Of a DNA stretch of 36,273 nt, positions 19,135 through 30,782 are shown piece by piece. The stretch's first letter is position 1; each line of letters begins with the position of its first letter. The DNA comes from Conus ventricosus (Eukaryota > Mollusca > Gastropoda > Neogastropoda > Conidae), in contig CM031595.1 of assembly GCA_018398815.1 (NCBI GenBank), positions 44,607,513 to 44,643,785 of the forward strand. Reading direction: 5' to 3'. The notes below the pieces were generated by a model, which saw only the letters and a list, made by a program, of their open reading frames with translations, did not search any database and had not been told where the DNA came from. A program made the translations under genes and the position numbers.

Positions 19135-19435
19135 AGGGAGAGAAATAAATTCAGGATGCCGTGCGTCAGAAAGGAAATAAAAGTACTCCGATCACAAGCC
19201 CTCTCCAACGTATGCCAATCGCGTTCTCTGGACAAACATTTAAAATGTTCTCGTGAAAGCGTTGGGACATGATGACAGATGGAGACGAACGTGTGAAATT
19301 AATGGGAAGGTCGTTCGCAGTGACAAGAGCTGTTCAGCTTCGCATTTTTATTGGTACAAACACAACGCCTCGGGGTTATACATATGCTGAGCCGATTGAA
19401 AACCCCTAATATGGAAGTTTCCATTGCTTTGTTTT
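19135..19435. repeat. X family, isolated late segment (copy 0)
   Basis: CCAACGTATGCCAATCGCGT, GATGACAGATGGAGACGAAC, GTGACAAGAGCTGTTCAGCT, AAACCCCTAATATGGAAG and TTTCCATTGCTTTG match, in order, 24560-24760 and 30368-30600. GA arrays bound it on both sides, as in the copy near 30.3 kb. The rest of an X block is not visible here. Confidence 0.75.
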
Positions 19436-19580
19436 GAGAGAGAGGGAGAGAGAGAGAGAGAAGAGAGATTGAGAGAGAGAGAAAGAGAGAGAGAGAAGAA
19501 AGGGAAAGAGAGCGAGAGTTAAAGAGAGAGAGAGCGACAGACAGACAGCTGACAGGACAGAGACAGAGAGAGAGAAGTGA
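19436..19580. repeat. (GA)n array
   Basis: Imperfect GA repeats with a few GACA units near the end. It follows the X segment in the same position as the array after 30720. Confidence 0.93.
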
Positions 19581-20151
19581 GAGGGAATATTTTGCAGTTA
19601 AAAATATTATGCCAGGCCATTGTGATCATGTTTATGAGTAGGGTTTATGGGACTACGTGGGCGTGTGTGCTTCACGGCTGACGAGGCCCTGTAGCTTTTC
19701 TTTTACCTCCTCTCTTCTGTGGAGGACATGTGCGTTTCTCAGCGTATAAGTTTCGTGGAACATGTAGCGGGCAGAAACAGTTCACATTGCCATGGGTGGA
19801 GGAGGTAAGAGAGGGGAGGTAAGGGCGTGGGGTAGGAGGGAGAGAGGGTGGGAGAAGAGGAGTACCCGAACTTTTTGAAAGCGTTTTTAAGACCTATAAG
19901 CAAAAAACCTAAAAACTTTTGACGACAGAGAAAGCCTGGAGCTAAGACAGAGATGGAGTAGAGGTTTTTTTTTATTCAAATGACATTCATATAGATATAG
20001 TCACTCTGTATGCAAGAGAGCCTGTAAATGCGAGAATCGCGTATTCCGTTGACAATTTTTTTTTCTGTTCTTTTTTTTCGGTTTTTTAAGTTTCAATTCA
20101 TTGAACACCATACTGTGGAGTAGGCAAAATTAACACGATAAAAAACGAAAC
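19581..20151. other. Unassigned unique sequence
   Basis: Contains a G-rich GGGAGGTAAG-type stretch near 19800-19860 and a T-run near 20060-20080. No gene recognised. Confidence 0.5.
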
Positions 20152-20207
20152 TCACACACACACACCCACACACTCACACACACAACACACACACAACACA
20201 CCACACA
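20152..20207. repeat. Short (AC)n array
   Basis: CA repeats with CCC, CT and AA interruptions. Confidence 0.93.
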
Positions 20208-20967
20208 GTATCAAGCAAAATGAAACGTTAAAACAACCACTGAGACAGTTTAATAAGGATCGCCAGGCATTCAAAACACGCCACCAAATCAACAAAAGAG
20301 TAAACTGGTCTATACAAACTTGTGATGGGAAGAGGATTCCACTCAAAAGATGCGGATGATCAGAGGAGGCGTGTGACTGGACATTCACCATCCACCGTCC
20401 AGAGAGAAGTCACAGGAGAGAAGTGGCAAAGAGCGGGAAAAGAAGCCATTACACACAGATCTGAGGGGAAAAGAGGCAATATCCTCAGGAATCGAGCGTC
20501 AGTCATCCAACAACTCCAGAGGGGCTCTGACTTGGAAACCCCAGGGGAAAAAAAAAGCGAATACGGCCACCCAATACAAAGAACAGTCGGAGAAAGAGTT
20601 TCGTGGCCGAGTGGAGATGAAGGTAACAAAAGACACAGAGGCAAGAAGGACATCCAAAGCCTTGGCCGTGAACGCTATCTCAATGATCTATGCTCCTAGG
20701 TACGACGGGTCCGAGTGAATAAGAGGGAGTGGGTAAAACAGGTGTGGCGGGGTGGGAGGTGGGAGCAAAAGAGATGTCTATCTCTGTGGCCGGGTTCGAT
20801 GACTGTTTGCCCGTAGACTTTGGTTCCAGAGAAAAAATGGCGACAATTATGAGTTGAGCTTCATGTCGTTTGATAGTAGGAACATGATTTTTTCTGGTTG
20901 TAAACTTTTCTCCCGTTCGTCGGAGGAAAATGTCTTGAATCATGGCAGAGCGCGCTGGGCGGTGATT
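20208..20967. other. Unique sequence with an unrecognised open frame
   Basis: A 125-codon plus-strand frame (20322-20699) has non-repetitive, charged composition (Arg/Lys/Glu-rich) but no domain I recognise, and a 97-codon antisense frame overlaps it. There is no convincing start context, splice structure or homology. It could be a chance frame or an exon fragment. The rest of the stretch shows nothing. Confidence 0.2.
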
Positions 20968-21181
20968 GTCTGTCTGTCTGTCTGTCTCGTCTGCCCCCCT
21001 CTCTCGTCTCTCTACTCTCTCTCTTTCTCTCTCTCTCTCTCTCCATTTCTTGCATTGGAGTTATCGCGAGGGAATTAATTTACACGACTATCTGATTCAG
21101 AATGCAAACCCAAAAATAAAATCTGTTAATGAAGTGCAAGCGCGCTCATTATCTCTGTTCGTTTTAACTGGTCAAGGTGCT

Positions 21182-21226
<45 letters not shown>

Positions 21227-21300
21227 TGTGTGTGTTGACTGTCAGCGCATGTGTGTGTGTTGTGTTTGTGTGTGTGTGTGTGTTTGTGTGTGTGTTTATT
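20968..21300. repeat. (TCTG)n, (TC)n and (TG)n arrays
   Basis: (TCTG)n at 20968-20987, TC at 21000-21043 and TG at 21182-21234 and 21249-21298. A unique bridge lies at 21044-21180. Confidence 0.94.
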
Positions 21301-22204
21301 TTATATGTTGTGCCATTTTAAAAGGTGTAACCTATTGGGAGGAAGTCTGCGGGGCGAAAAGCGCATGGGGCAAAAAGTCAAGACCCCAACTCTTCGAATT
21401 GCCGGGTTAAAGCTTTGTCCCATGTGTGTTCACTGCCGAGTAGATGATTGAGAACGGGCGGCTACGGGCAGGAATGGACGAGGGTGGTAAAAAGATTAGG
21501 GTTAAGGGTAGGACACGAAGGGGGAGGGGGCAAGAGGGACGGGGGTGGGGGGTGGGGTGGCGAGGGTGAGACACGACTTCAAGCCGTATCAAAATTTGCC
21601 ACTCACGCTTGCAATAAAACACTTTTGGTGGAAGAAGAATAGTATCTGATGCCGTCGACAACCGTCCTCCCCCACACCATTCTCTCCCCCAGCCATCCCT
21701 TCTCCCCTTTTCCCACCTTCGCTCCCGATTCTTTGCTTACCCAGTATATCACTTTCTCTGGTGAAACCCACATGTAGGATTAAAGCGTTAACCCAAGCTG
21801 AATTAAGAAGGTTCTGTCACCAACCAAACCAACCGGACAACATGCCTGCAAAACAGAAAACAAATCTTCCAGGCAGATGCAAAAGGAGAAAGGACTGGAA
21901 TGAGGTACTAAGCGATGTGAACTCTCTTTTTTCAGCACCTAGTTGGAGGTTTGCAATGTATATGGCGACAAGGTCATGATATAAGATTTTGTTGTTGTTG
22001 TTGACATGTAGAGGAGAGAGAGAGGTTGGAATAAGTGGGAGTGATGGGTGGATGAATGCGCGGGGAAAAACACACATATGTTTGACTTCAGTTCTAGTGT
22101 GGATATGATGTTTTATCAAAGAAGAGAAAAAGGGCGGGCAGAGGTCAAGGAAGGGGTGAGGTGGGGGATAAACAGGATAGAGAGGAGAGGGAGGAAAAAT
22201 AAAG
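21301..22204. other. Unassigned sequence, partly G-rich
   Basis: A G-rich stretch at 21505-21570, (TTG)n at 21988-22001 and short unassigned frames, such as 21761-21979 plus, which has no domain. No element end recognised. Confidence 0.45.
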
Positions 22205-22275
22205 GAGACAGACAGACAGAAAAAGACACAGACAGACAGAGGCGACAGAGGACAGAGAGAGACGAGAAAGAGATA
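22205..22275. repeat. (GACA)n array
   Basis: GACA units with AAAGACA and GAGAGA interruptions. Confidence 0.9.
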
Positions 22276-22553
22276 GAAAATGATTTTTTTAAGGGGAAGA
22301 AGAGAAATACGAAATCGCGGCAAAATTCGGGTTTTATCATGCGCTCAGGAAAAGAGGTGAAGTAATGATATGCAATACAAAGACATGTTTTATGCACATA
22401 ACAATTGCAGCGGCTTTAATAATATCAATCAAAATGAATCATCAAAAAGCAACAAACACATACAATGAAAAATCTATACAACGTTCCAATACAGGCATAA
22501 ACCCAATAAAAATCCTATTAAAAGGTTTCATACAATTACACGGAGGGTAACAC
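22276..22553. other. Unassigned A-rich spacer
   Basis: An A/T-rich unique bridge between simple-repeat arrays. Nothing recognised. Confidence 0.5.
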
Positions 22554-22690
22554 ACAGAGAGAGGAGAAAGAGAGAGAGTGAGAGAGGAGAGAGAGAGGAG
22601 GGAGAGAGAGAGAGAGAGAGAGGGTGAGAGAGAGAGAGAGAGGCAGACAGAAGGACAGACAGACAGTCAGAGACACTCGACAGAGACAGA
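22554..22690. repeat. (GA)n array with terminal GACA
   Basis: GA repeats to about 22645, then AGACAGAC units. It directly abuts the first full X block. Confidence 0.93.
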
Positions 22691-23338
22691 TGAGATAATC
22701 TGGAAGATAATGAAGTGATGACAAGAGCTGATCCTAACCTCCTCGTTTAATCAAATCCAGACAGAGAAAACATGATTCTGCTGGACAAGATTTTACATTC
22801 TCACAGATGTTTCACAGCGCGAATTCAATCTTCACTGACAGCCTAAACAGCGAATGGAGACGTGTTCTTCAACTTTTACACCATTGGGAGTTTCTGTCTT
22901 AGATTACTCTCTGTAATCATATTTTCTTAGATCAGTCCCTTTTTTTTAACACCCCCAGCCCATTATTAATCGTTTATGAAATCGATTGTTTTGAAAAACA
23001 TGCACGGCCACAGTCATTGAACGAAATCATGCGGTCGTCATTCAAGAAGCCTCGAAAGTTATGACGTTCGTTATCGGCTAATCAAAATACACGGAACTTC
23101 AAGGAAGTTTGGGAACAATGAATGATTATAACCAGTTAAAGTGTTTGAATATTCAATAAACTTCGAGAACAATACTTTGCATAGCCAATCCAAATGCAAC
23201 GAACAATGTGGAAGCAATATCTGGAAGCTTCTAGACCTTTCAGAATGAATCTGTGACTCTAGAGAAACATACGGGAATTATTCTGCCGACTGTGTATACA
23301 TCATCTGGCAAGCTAACATCATGTGGAACTTAGCATGA

Positions 23339-23406
23339 CTTAAACAGAAACCACAGACACGAATTAACAAGCCTTAAACAGAAACCACAGACACGAATTA
23401 ACAAGC
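23339..23406. repeat. 34-bp direct tandem duplication
   Basis: Two perfect copies of a 34-bp unit beginning CTTAAACAGAAACCACAGAC (23339-23372 and 23373-23406). Block III has only one diverged version near 28697-28735, so the duplication is recent and local. Confidence 0.95.
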
Positions 23407-23962
23407 AACTGTAAACGCATCCTTTTGTAACATTCTGTGCGTCGTGTACATAGAAGCAGAGACAGAAACGACCTTTCTGTTGCCTTCTGAACTTTCTCTG
23501 TGCGTATGTGTATTCCTCCACATGAAACAGTCTGGGTTCGCCACTTTACATACACACCATTCCAGTGCAGGGGAGGATCGGTTCATATGGGAAAAGAAGG
23601 GGAGAAAGGGGGTGTTCCAAGATTTATTTACGGGGCCTGAAGCCTTCAAACTTCAAAGCGAAAACACTGACGCCTGGGAAGGCAAATGGGTGGGAGAGAG
23701 ATGGAGTAATTAAGTACATTAGACATTGATGACCGGAGGGATGGAGATGGTTGGTAGTGTGGGTTAGGCAGTTGGGGGCGGAACCATCTATCAACATACA
23801 CAGGACCCACGAGAACGCAAGGACGGATCATGAAAAGGAGGATTGGATTAGTTGAGGGAGCGGTGTCAAGTGGTATCAAATTCCGTTATCGCCTTCTTTC
23901 TTTGAAAGGGGTAATGGGGTGTGGAGGGGGAGACCAGGAGGCCCCCAAACGCCTGCCTCACT

Positions 23963-23995
23963 CCCCCCCCCCCCCTCCCCCCCCCCCCCCCCCCC
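23963..23995. repeat. Poly-C run with one T
   Basis: About 32 C with a single T interruption. The corresponding place in block III is not homopolymeric, so this is an expansion or a base-calling problem. Confidence 0.85.
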
Positions 23996-24204
23996 ACGAC
24001 CACCTCCAGCCTCGTCTCTCTGCAGTCTGCCCCCGCAGTGCACTCCAACGCTCTTGCTTTGTCAAACATGCACAGAGCCCTAACTCCCATGAGGCGTTGT
24101 CAAAGGATCTCTTTATACACCTGGGAGGAAATACAAACCCCCAAATACACAAAGGGACTGGTGGGATTCTCAAAGGACAGTAACAGTTCAGTTAAATCAG
24201 TCTC

Positions 24205-24267
24205 ACACACACGCACAAAACACACGCACATGCACGCGTGCACGCATGCGTGCACACACACACACAC

Positions 24268-24315
<48 letters not shown>

Positions 24316-24340
24316 CACACACGCATACGTACACGCATGC

Positions 24341-24395
<55 letters not shown>

Positions 24396-24404
24396 GAAAG
24401 AGAG

Positions 24405-24471
<67 letters not shown>
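24205..24471. repeat. (AC)n then (GA)n compound array in X block I
   Basis: CA repeats at 24205-24391, with CGCATGCGTG steps, change abruptly to a pure GA run at 24401-24471. The order AC then GA, followed by X4, is repeated in block III. Confidence 0.96.
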
Positions 24472-24474
<3 letters not shown>

Positions 24475-24809
24475 TCAGGAAGATCATTCTAGATGCGGAC
24501 TGAAATGAAATCACAATGCATGTGTCCGACCGAGGTGAAATAAAAATGTCATCACTACGCTCGTCATCAACGTTCTCTTAACCAACACAATATTTTCGTG
24601 AACGTGTGCAGATATGATGACAGATGGAGACAACGTGTGCAATAATGGAAGGTTGTTCACATGGCAAAGGCTGCAGAGCTTTGGACTTGTATTGGAACAC
24701 TGAAATGTTCTGAGCGATAGAAGCCCCATAACACAGAGTTTCCATTGCTATGTTACCCTGTGAAGGCGACATTTGTTGTTCCCGTAAAACACATTGCCAG
24801 CACGCTGGA

Positions 24810-24867
<58 letters not shown>

Positions 24868-25130
24868 GTGTGTGCGTGCGTGCGTGCGTGCTGCGTGCGT
24901 GCGTGCGTGCGTGGGTGCGAGCGCGCGCGCGCGAGCGTGGTGTGTGTGTGTGTGTACATGTGTGTGTTTCTATGTGCATGCGAATATATCTTTAGTGTAC
25001 ATGAATATATGTATATGCATGTGTGTGTATATGTACATGTGTGTGGTATGTTTAACATGTATGCATAAGTATTTTTGTGTATATATATACCTATATGTAT
25101 GTGTTTGTATGCGCGTGTGCGTGTGTGGGG
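24810..25130. repeat. (TG)n with GTGC and (ATGT)n stretches
   Basis: TG runs (24810-24863 and 24938-24968), GTGC and CGCGCG alternation (24863-24938) and a looser TATGTG stretch to 25130. Because a long AC array lies about 350 bp upstream, the two form an imperfect inverted pair. Confidence 0.95.
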
Positions 25131-25765
25131 GGGGCATGGGTAGGGGGTGTTTCACCAGAACGAATCAAACTCTTGTTCTTTGACATTTTTTAGTGGATAG
25201 ATACTGCTACCTGAGATCAGTGGCAAGAGCTGTTCTAAAATCTCTCTCTGGATCAAACCCAGACACAGAGAAAAGGTCAATTCTGGTCACAAGTCTTTCC
25301 ATCTAATAGACGATTCCCAACTGAACAAATCTTCTACTGATGGCTACAACAGCCAACGAGGACGTATTCTTTAACACTAACACTATTCAAAGATCACTGT
25401 CATCGATCCCTTTCTGTTTGTTCTCTTTCTTCAATCAGTGTCTTTCAAACACTCCAAACCACAGTTTTTAGTAGTTTATAAAATCGAAATTTGAAGACAT
25501 GCATGAAAACAGCCAATCGAAAAAAAGGGAATTTGAAAACCATGACAACAAAATATCATCAAAATCCCTAAACCCTTCCTGAAAATGGAAAAACCTGACG
25601 TATCATACCCCGTAAAATACTTTTTTGGTATATTCAAAAAAAATAAGAAACAATGACGTACAGCCAATCAAAATGCAAAAAAAGCAGAAAAAGATTAAAA
25701 TTCTAGCCCTTTTTGATCAATCTGCGATTTTTGAGAAAAATACGGAAACATTTTGCTCACTGGTA

Positions 25766-27690
25766 CACAACTCTGGGGAAAACTAACAGGGGCAAAGACT
25801 GTGTACCATCGGGAAAGCTAACAGGGGCAAAGACTGGCACACATCATCTGGAAAGCAACAGGACTACTTGTGCAACATATCGGAAAAAAAACAGGGGCAA
25901 TACTTTGCACACATCATCGGAAAACTAACAGGGGGCAATCTTGTCAACCCCACGGAAACTAACAGGGACAATACATTGCACACATCATCTGGAAAACTAA
26001 CAGGGGCAATGACTTTGTACACATCACTGGAAAAAACAGGGACAAGACTGTCCACATCTTGGGGTAAAGGAAAAAAGACAGTGCACAATCTCTGGGAAAA
26101 CTAACAGGGGCATACTTGTGCCACCTCATCTGGAAAGTAAAGGGGCCAATGACGTGCCCTCATTTAAAACTAAAAGGGACAATACTTGTGCACAAAAATC
26201 ATCTGGGAAAACTAACATACATTTTATGTGCACAAAACACTGGAAAACAACAGGGGGCAATACTTGGCACAATCATCTGGAAAGCTAACCGGGGCAATAC
26301 AGGCCACATCATTTGGAAAAATTTTCAGGACAAACTTGTGCCACTCATCTGGAAAACTAACAGTGACAAAGACGTGCACACACATCTGGAAAGCTAACAG
26401 GGACAATGGCTGGCACACTCATCTGGAAACTAACAGGGGCAATCTTGCACACATCATTGGAAAGTAACAGGGAAAATGGCTGTCACCTCATCGGAAAGCT
26501 AACGTACAATGACTGGCCACACATCATCTGGAAAAGCTAACGGGGGCAATGGGTTGCACACATCATCTGGAAAGCTAACAGGACAATGCTGTGCACACAT
26601 CATCTGGAAACAAAAAAAAGACAATACGTGCACACTCATCTGGAAAGCTAAAGGGAACAATAACAGTGCCACAATCATCTGGGAAAACTAACAGGGGCAA
26701 TACTTTTTACACATCATTGGGAAAGCTAAAAGTGACAAAGACTGTCCCAATCATCTGGAAAGCTAAACGGGACAATACTTTCACACATCTTGAAATAAAA
26801 AAGGGGCAATGACGTGCACACATCTCTGGAAAGTAAAAGGACAATACTTGTGCACACACATCTGAAACTAACAGGCAATACTGTGCAACTCACGGAAAGC
26901 AACAGGGAAATACTTTTACACACACTCTGGAAAACTAACAGGGGCAATGACTGTGCACACATCATCTGGAAGCTAACGGGCAAGACATTGCACACACATC
27001 TGGGAAAACAAAAAGGGGCAATGACTTTCACACATCATCGGGAAAACTAACAGGGCAATGAAGTGAACATCAAATGGAACTAACAGGGGCAAAGACTGGC
27101 ACACATCATCTGGGAAAACTAAAAGGGGGAATGGGTGTGCCCACATATCTGGGAAAACAACAGCAATGACATGCACACATCAACGGAAAACTAACGGGGG
27201 AATGACTTTGGGACACATCATTGGAAAGCTAACTGGGGCAATGACGGCACAATCATTGAAAGCTAACAGGGGGAAAAATGTGTACCATCGTCGAAAACTA
27301 ACAGGCAAAGACTGTGCACAATCATCGGAAAGCTAAAAGGGCAAGACATGCACACATCATCGGGGAAAATAACAGGGGCAATACTTTGCACACTCATCTG
27401 GAAAACAACAGGACAATGACAGTGCACACTCATCTGGAAGCTAACAGGGCAATACTTAGCCAATCACTGGAAAGCTAACAGGAAATGACTGTCACAATCT
27501 CTGAAACTAACGGGGCAAACTGTGCACAATCATTGGAAAGAAAAAAAGGGCAAGGCTGTGGACATCTTGGAAAGCTAACGGGGGCAATACTGACCTCACT
27601 GTAAAGCTAACAGGGGCAAATGACGTGCACCATCATCTGGAAAAAAACGGGGCAATGGTGTTTCACTCATCTGGAAAGCTAACAGGGGGG
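25766..27690. repeat. Satellite array, unit about 39 bp, roughly 50 units
   Basis: Units share CTAACAGGGGCAAT, GTGCACAC and ATCATCTGGAAA, with frequent one-base deletions or changes such as AAAAGG for ACAGG. The unit contains a GTGCAC palindrome. Block I (23288-23320) and block III (28650-28683) hold a single diverged copy at the corresponding position, so the array grew in place. There are no unique spacers, so it is not a CRISPR. Indel noise is high and may partly reflect low consensus quality, so exact unit number and period should not be trusted. Confidence 0.9.
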
Positions 27691-27725
27691 GGGGGGGGGG
27701 GGGAAAAAAAGGGGGGGGTGTGGGT

Positions 27726-27759
<34 letters not shown>

Positions 27760-27836
27760 AAAGGGGGGGGGGGTGGGGGGGGGGGGGGGGGGGGGTGGGG
27801 TTGGGGGGGGGGGGGGTGGGGGGGGGGGGGGGGGGT

Positions 27837-27867
<31 letters not shown>

Positions 27868-28034
27868 TGGTGGTGGGGGGGGGGGGGGGGGGGTTTTTGG
27901 GTTTGGGGAAAAAAAGGGGGGGGGGGGGGGGGGGGGGGGGGGGGTGGGGGGGGGGGGGGGGGGTTTTGGGGGGGGTTGTTTTGTGGGGGGTGGTTGTTTG
28001 GGGGGGGGGGGGGGTTGGGGGGAAAAAAGGTGGT

Positions 28035-28065
<31 letters not shown>

Positions 28066-28093
28066 TGGGGGGAGGGGGGGGGGGGGGGGGTTG
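27686..28093. other. Aberrant poly-G tract, probable consensus artefact
   Basis: About 400 bases are almost all G, with scattered T, GTTTTGG and AAAAAA islands and hardly any C. It replaces the part of X2 that spans about 465 bp in block I (23320-23785) and about 440 bp in block III (28683-29125). Frames through it give poly-Gly or poly-Pro and must not be annotated as genes. Confidence 0.8.
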
Positions 28094-28325
28094 GTGATGG
28101 GCAAACCTCTATCAACAAACCGGACCACGAAAGAGGGGGGAAGGGGGTACAAAAAAGAAAATTTAAAGGGGGAGGATGGTGCAATTTTTAAAAATCCGCA
28201 TTGGCCCCTTTCTGAAAGGGGTACGGCAGGGCATTCGGGGGAGAAAAAAGGGGCCCCCTTTAAATGACCCTAAACCCCAGGGCAACTTCTCATCTGCCCC
28301 CACATTACTTCCCCCAACCTCTTTT

Positions 28326-28640
28326 GATAGAGAATAAAATGAAAAGAAAAAATAATTGAATGGGAGGGGGATTTAAATCGAAAAAGAGAAGATTAAAACT
28401 ACTATTACTACTACAACTACTACCACTACTACTACTGTTAATCATAATAATAATATTGTATGGTAATACTACTTTCAAAGATGATAACAGTATTGTAGGA
28501 ATCATAGAAAAACGATACTGACAGAAGGAGAGAAAGGAGAGGGGTTAGACGATAGGCTATAGTAATAACAATAAGTAATAAATAATAAGTAGTGATAATA
28601 GGCTATAGTAGCAATAGCAATAATGATGATAAGGGAATGA
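28326..28640. other. A/T-rich spacer with (ACT)n
   Basis: A degenerate (ACT)n run at 28396-28438 and AATA-rich sequence separate X blocks II and III. Nothing else recognised. Confidence 0.6.
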
Positions 28641-29479
28641 TTGCGTCGATGTGTATACATCTTTTGGCAAGTAACGCCGGGTTTGAACTTAACACGACCT
28701 AAAAAAAATCCAAATACACAGATCTCAATTAACAAACACAGGTTAAAACTCATCTTTCTATAACACTGTGCGCAGACAGATAGAAACAGAGACAGGGGAC
28801 GACCTTTTCTGCAGCCTTCTGAACTTTCTTGGTGTGCATGTGTATTCTCCACATGAAACAGTCTGGGTTCGCCACATTACCCACATACCTTTCCCAGTGC
28901 AGGGAGGATCGGTTCGTATATGAGGAGAAGGAAAGAAACGGGGTGTTCCCAAATTTATTCACGGGTCGAAGCCTTCAATCTTCAAAGCAAAAACCCAATG
29001 ACGCCTTGGAAGGCGAATGGGTGAGAGGGGGGGGGAGGGAGATGGAGCAATCAAGAACATTAGACACTGATGACTGGAGGGATGGAGATAGTGGGTGGGA
29101 GGGGGTTGGTGTATGGGGCAGAACCATCTATCAAAAATCCAGGACCACGAGAAGAGGGGGGAAGGGGTATCAAAAAGAAGATTTGGGAAGAGTGGGGAGG
29201 AAGTGGTGTCAAGTGGTATCAAATTCCGCATTGGCCTTCTCTGAAAGGGCTATCGGCAGGGCATGCAGGGGGAGGACAGAAGGACCCTATACACCTGACC
29301 CTCACCTCAGGGAAACTCCCTCTGCAGTCTGCCTCCACAGTGCACTCCATCCAACGCTCTTGCTTTGTCAACATGCACAGAGCCCTAACTTCCACGGGGC
29401 TCTGTCAAAGAATTCTTTATACACCTGGGAGAAAATACAAACCTGAAAGACCAATGGACTGGGTCAGACTCTCAGAGGG

Positions 29480-29607
29480 TGCACGCACGCGCGTGCGCGC
29501 GCGAAACACACACACACATACACACACACACTTATTTATTCCCGCCACATACACACACACACACACACCACCACACACACACACACACACGCACACGCAT
29601 GCGCACA

Positions 29608-29642
<35 letters not shown>

Positions 29643-29786
29643 CGCGTGCGCATTGTTTACAGACACACACATAAGTGCACTCACACACACACACACGCAC
29701 ACACACACACACACACACACCACACACACACACACCGGCGCGCGCGCGCGCGCGCGCGAGCCGCGCATGCACACAACATGTACGAA

Positions 29787-29858
<72 letters not shown>

Positions 29859-29860
29859 CC
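29480..29860. repeat. (AC)n, (CG)n and (TG)n compound array with inverted symmetry
   Basis: GCGC alternation (29480-29503), CA repeats (29503-29736 with short breaks), a pure CG run of about 21 bases (29738-29758), then TG repeats (29789-29855). The CA arm is complementary to the TG arm, with the CG run and a 30-base loop between them. The stretch could extrude a cruciform and adopt Z-DNA. Confidence 0.95.
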
Positions 29861-30059
29861 TGCCACGCGAACGTGCAGGTAAAGCACACATACAAACACA
29901 CACAAAGGCTTCTTTCTGGGTTCTGTACAATATTGAGTGTAAAAAGCGAACTGATCTTGATATTGACAGAATTATGACAAGAAAGGAGTGTTTGAAGAAT
30001 GGCACATCGTCGTTCAAATTAATGCACTATATTGCAGTATAATAGTCTCACAGAAACTC

Positions 30060-30225
30060 GCTTTGAGAGAGAGTGGGGGGGGGGGAGAGATACAGAGACA
30101 AGAGAAAAGGCAGGCACACACACACACACAACACACACACACACAACACACCAAAACACAACACACACCACCAAGAGAGAGAGAGAAGAAAAAGACAGAG
30201 ACTGATGTCGTGAGAGAGAGAGGAG

Positions 30226-30287
<62 letters not shown>

Positions 30288-30292
30288 CCATC
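30060..30292. repeat. GA / AC / GA compound array
   Basis: A short GA and G-run (30065-30085), CA with ACC steps (30116-30170) and GA (30175-30290). It precedes the X4 segment of block III. Confidence 0.95.
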
Positions 30293-30718
30293 CTGGGCAG
30301 CGACAGCCATGAATTCACAAAGGGGGGCATCACATTTGAAATAGCATCATTATCACCGCGCTTTCCAACGTATTGCCGTTGACGTCCTCTCGACAAAACA
30401 AAAGTTCTCGGGGAAGTGTGTGGGCGTGACGACTGTCCCGGGGACAAAGTGTGTGTACACATCAAAGGGGGAAAAGCACTTCCATGACAAGAGCTGCTTA
30501 GCTCTGGGTGTTTTTCGGACGACGAATATGCTTCGGAGTTGCAGAATAGTCTGAGCGATGGAAACCCCCTAAATATGAGTCTCCATGGCCCCGTTACCCA
30601 GCGAAGCCGAGACGTTTTGTTGTCCCCGTAAAATATTGTACCCGGCTCGCGGACCTTGTTTGTGTGTGAGTTAGTCCTGTGTGATGACGTATGTGGTCGT
30701 GTGTATGCACGAGCTGGC

Positions 30719-30719
<1 letters not shown>

Positions 30720-30782
<63 letters not shown>

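Larger units (their letters stand above)
22690..25190. repeat. X family, block I (reference copy, about 2.5 kb)
   Basis: Order of parts: X1 (22690-23330, GACAAGAGCTGATCCTAAC through ATCATATTTTCTTAGATCAG), X2 (23290-24190, including CTGGGTTCGCCAC, GGATCGGTTCATATGG, CGGAACCATCTATCAAC, GTCAAACATGCACAGAGCCC and TTATACACCTGGGAGGAAA), an AC then GA array, X4 (24475-24810, GATGACAGATGGAGACAACG and GCCCCATAACACAGAG) and a TG array. These parts recur in the same order in blocks II and III, with the microsatellites in corresponding places. No coding potential is visible. It could be a macrosatellite or a repeated mobile segment with unrecognised ends. Confidence 0.75.
25195..28325. repeat. X family, block II (expanded and partly unread copy)
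   Basis: X1 matches block I from about 25200 (GGCAAGAGCTGTTCTAAAAT through AAATCGAAATTTGAAGACAT and CAGCCAATCAAAATGC). At the place where block I has one CATCATCTGGCAAGCTAAC motif, block II has a long satellite (25766-27690). After a G-rich tract it resumes as X2 (GGGCAAACCTCTATCAACA at 28098, AATCCGCATTGGCCCC at 28192, GGGGTACGGCAGGGCATTC at 28217) and stops near 28325. The resumption is visibly error-rich, with truncated words and homopolymers. Confidence 0.75.
28641..30665. repeat. X family, block III
   Basis: Starts late in X1 (TGTGTATACATCTTTTGGCA at 28652). It continues with X2 (CTGGGTTCGCCACATTACCC at 28861, GGATCGGTTCGTATATGAGG, CATCTATCAAAAATCC, CAACATGCACAGAGCCC at 29369), AC/GC/TG arrays, a unique bridge, a GA array and X4 (CTTTCCAACGTATTGCCG at 30361, GACAAGAGCTGCTTAGCTC at 30486, GAAACCCCCTAAATATGAG at 30560). 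About 85% identity to block I by eye in X2. Confidence 0.75.

Noticed and set aside
20322..20699. Possible small gene of 125 codons
   Set aside because: Composition is protein-like, but an overlapping antisense frame is nearly as long, and no domain, promoter or splice evidence is visible. Left as unassigned.
25766..27690. CRISPR array
   Set aside because: The repeats are contiguous with no unique spacers, there are no cas genes, and the setting is a eukaryotic duplicated segment.
27625..28191. 188-codon glycine-rich and antisense 173-codon proline-rich frames
   Set aside because: They are the poly-G tract read in frame. The tract is probably a consensus artefact.
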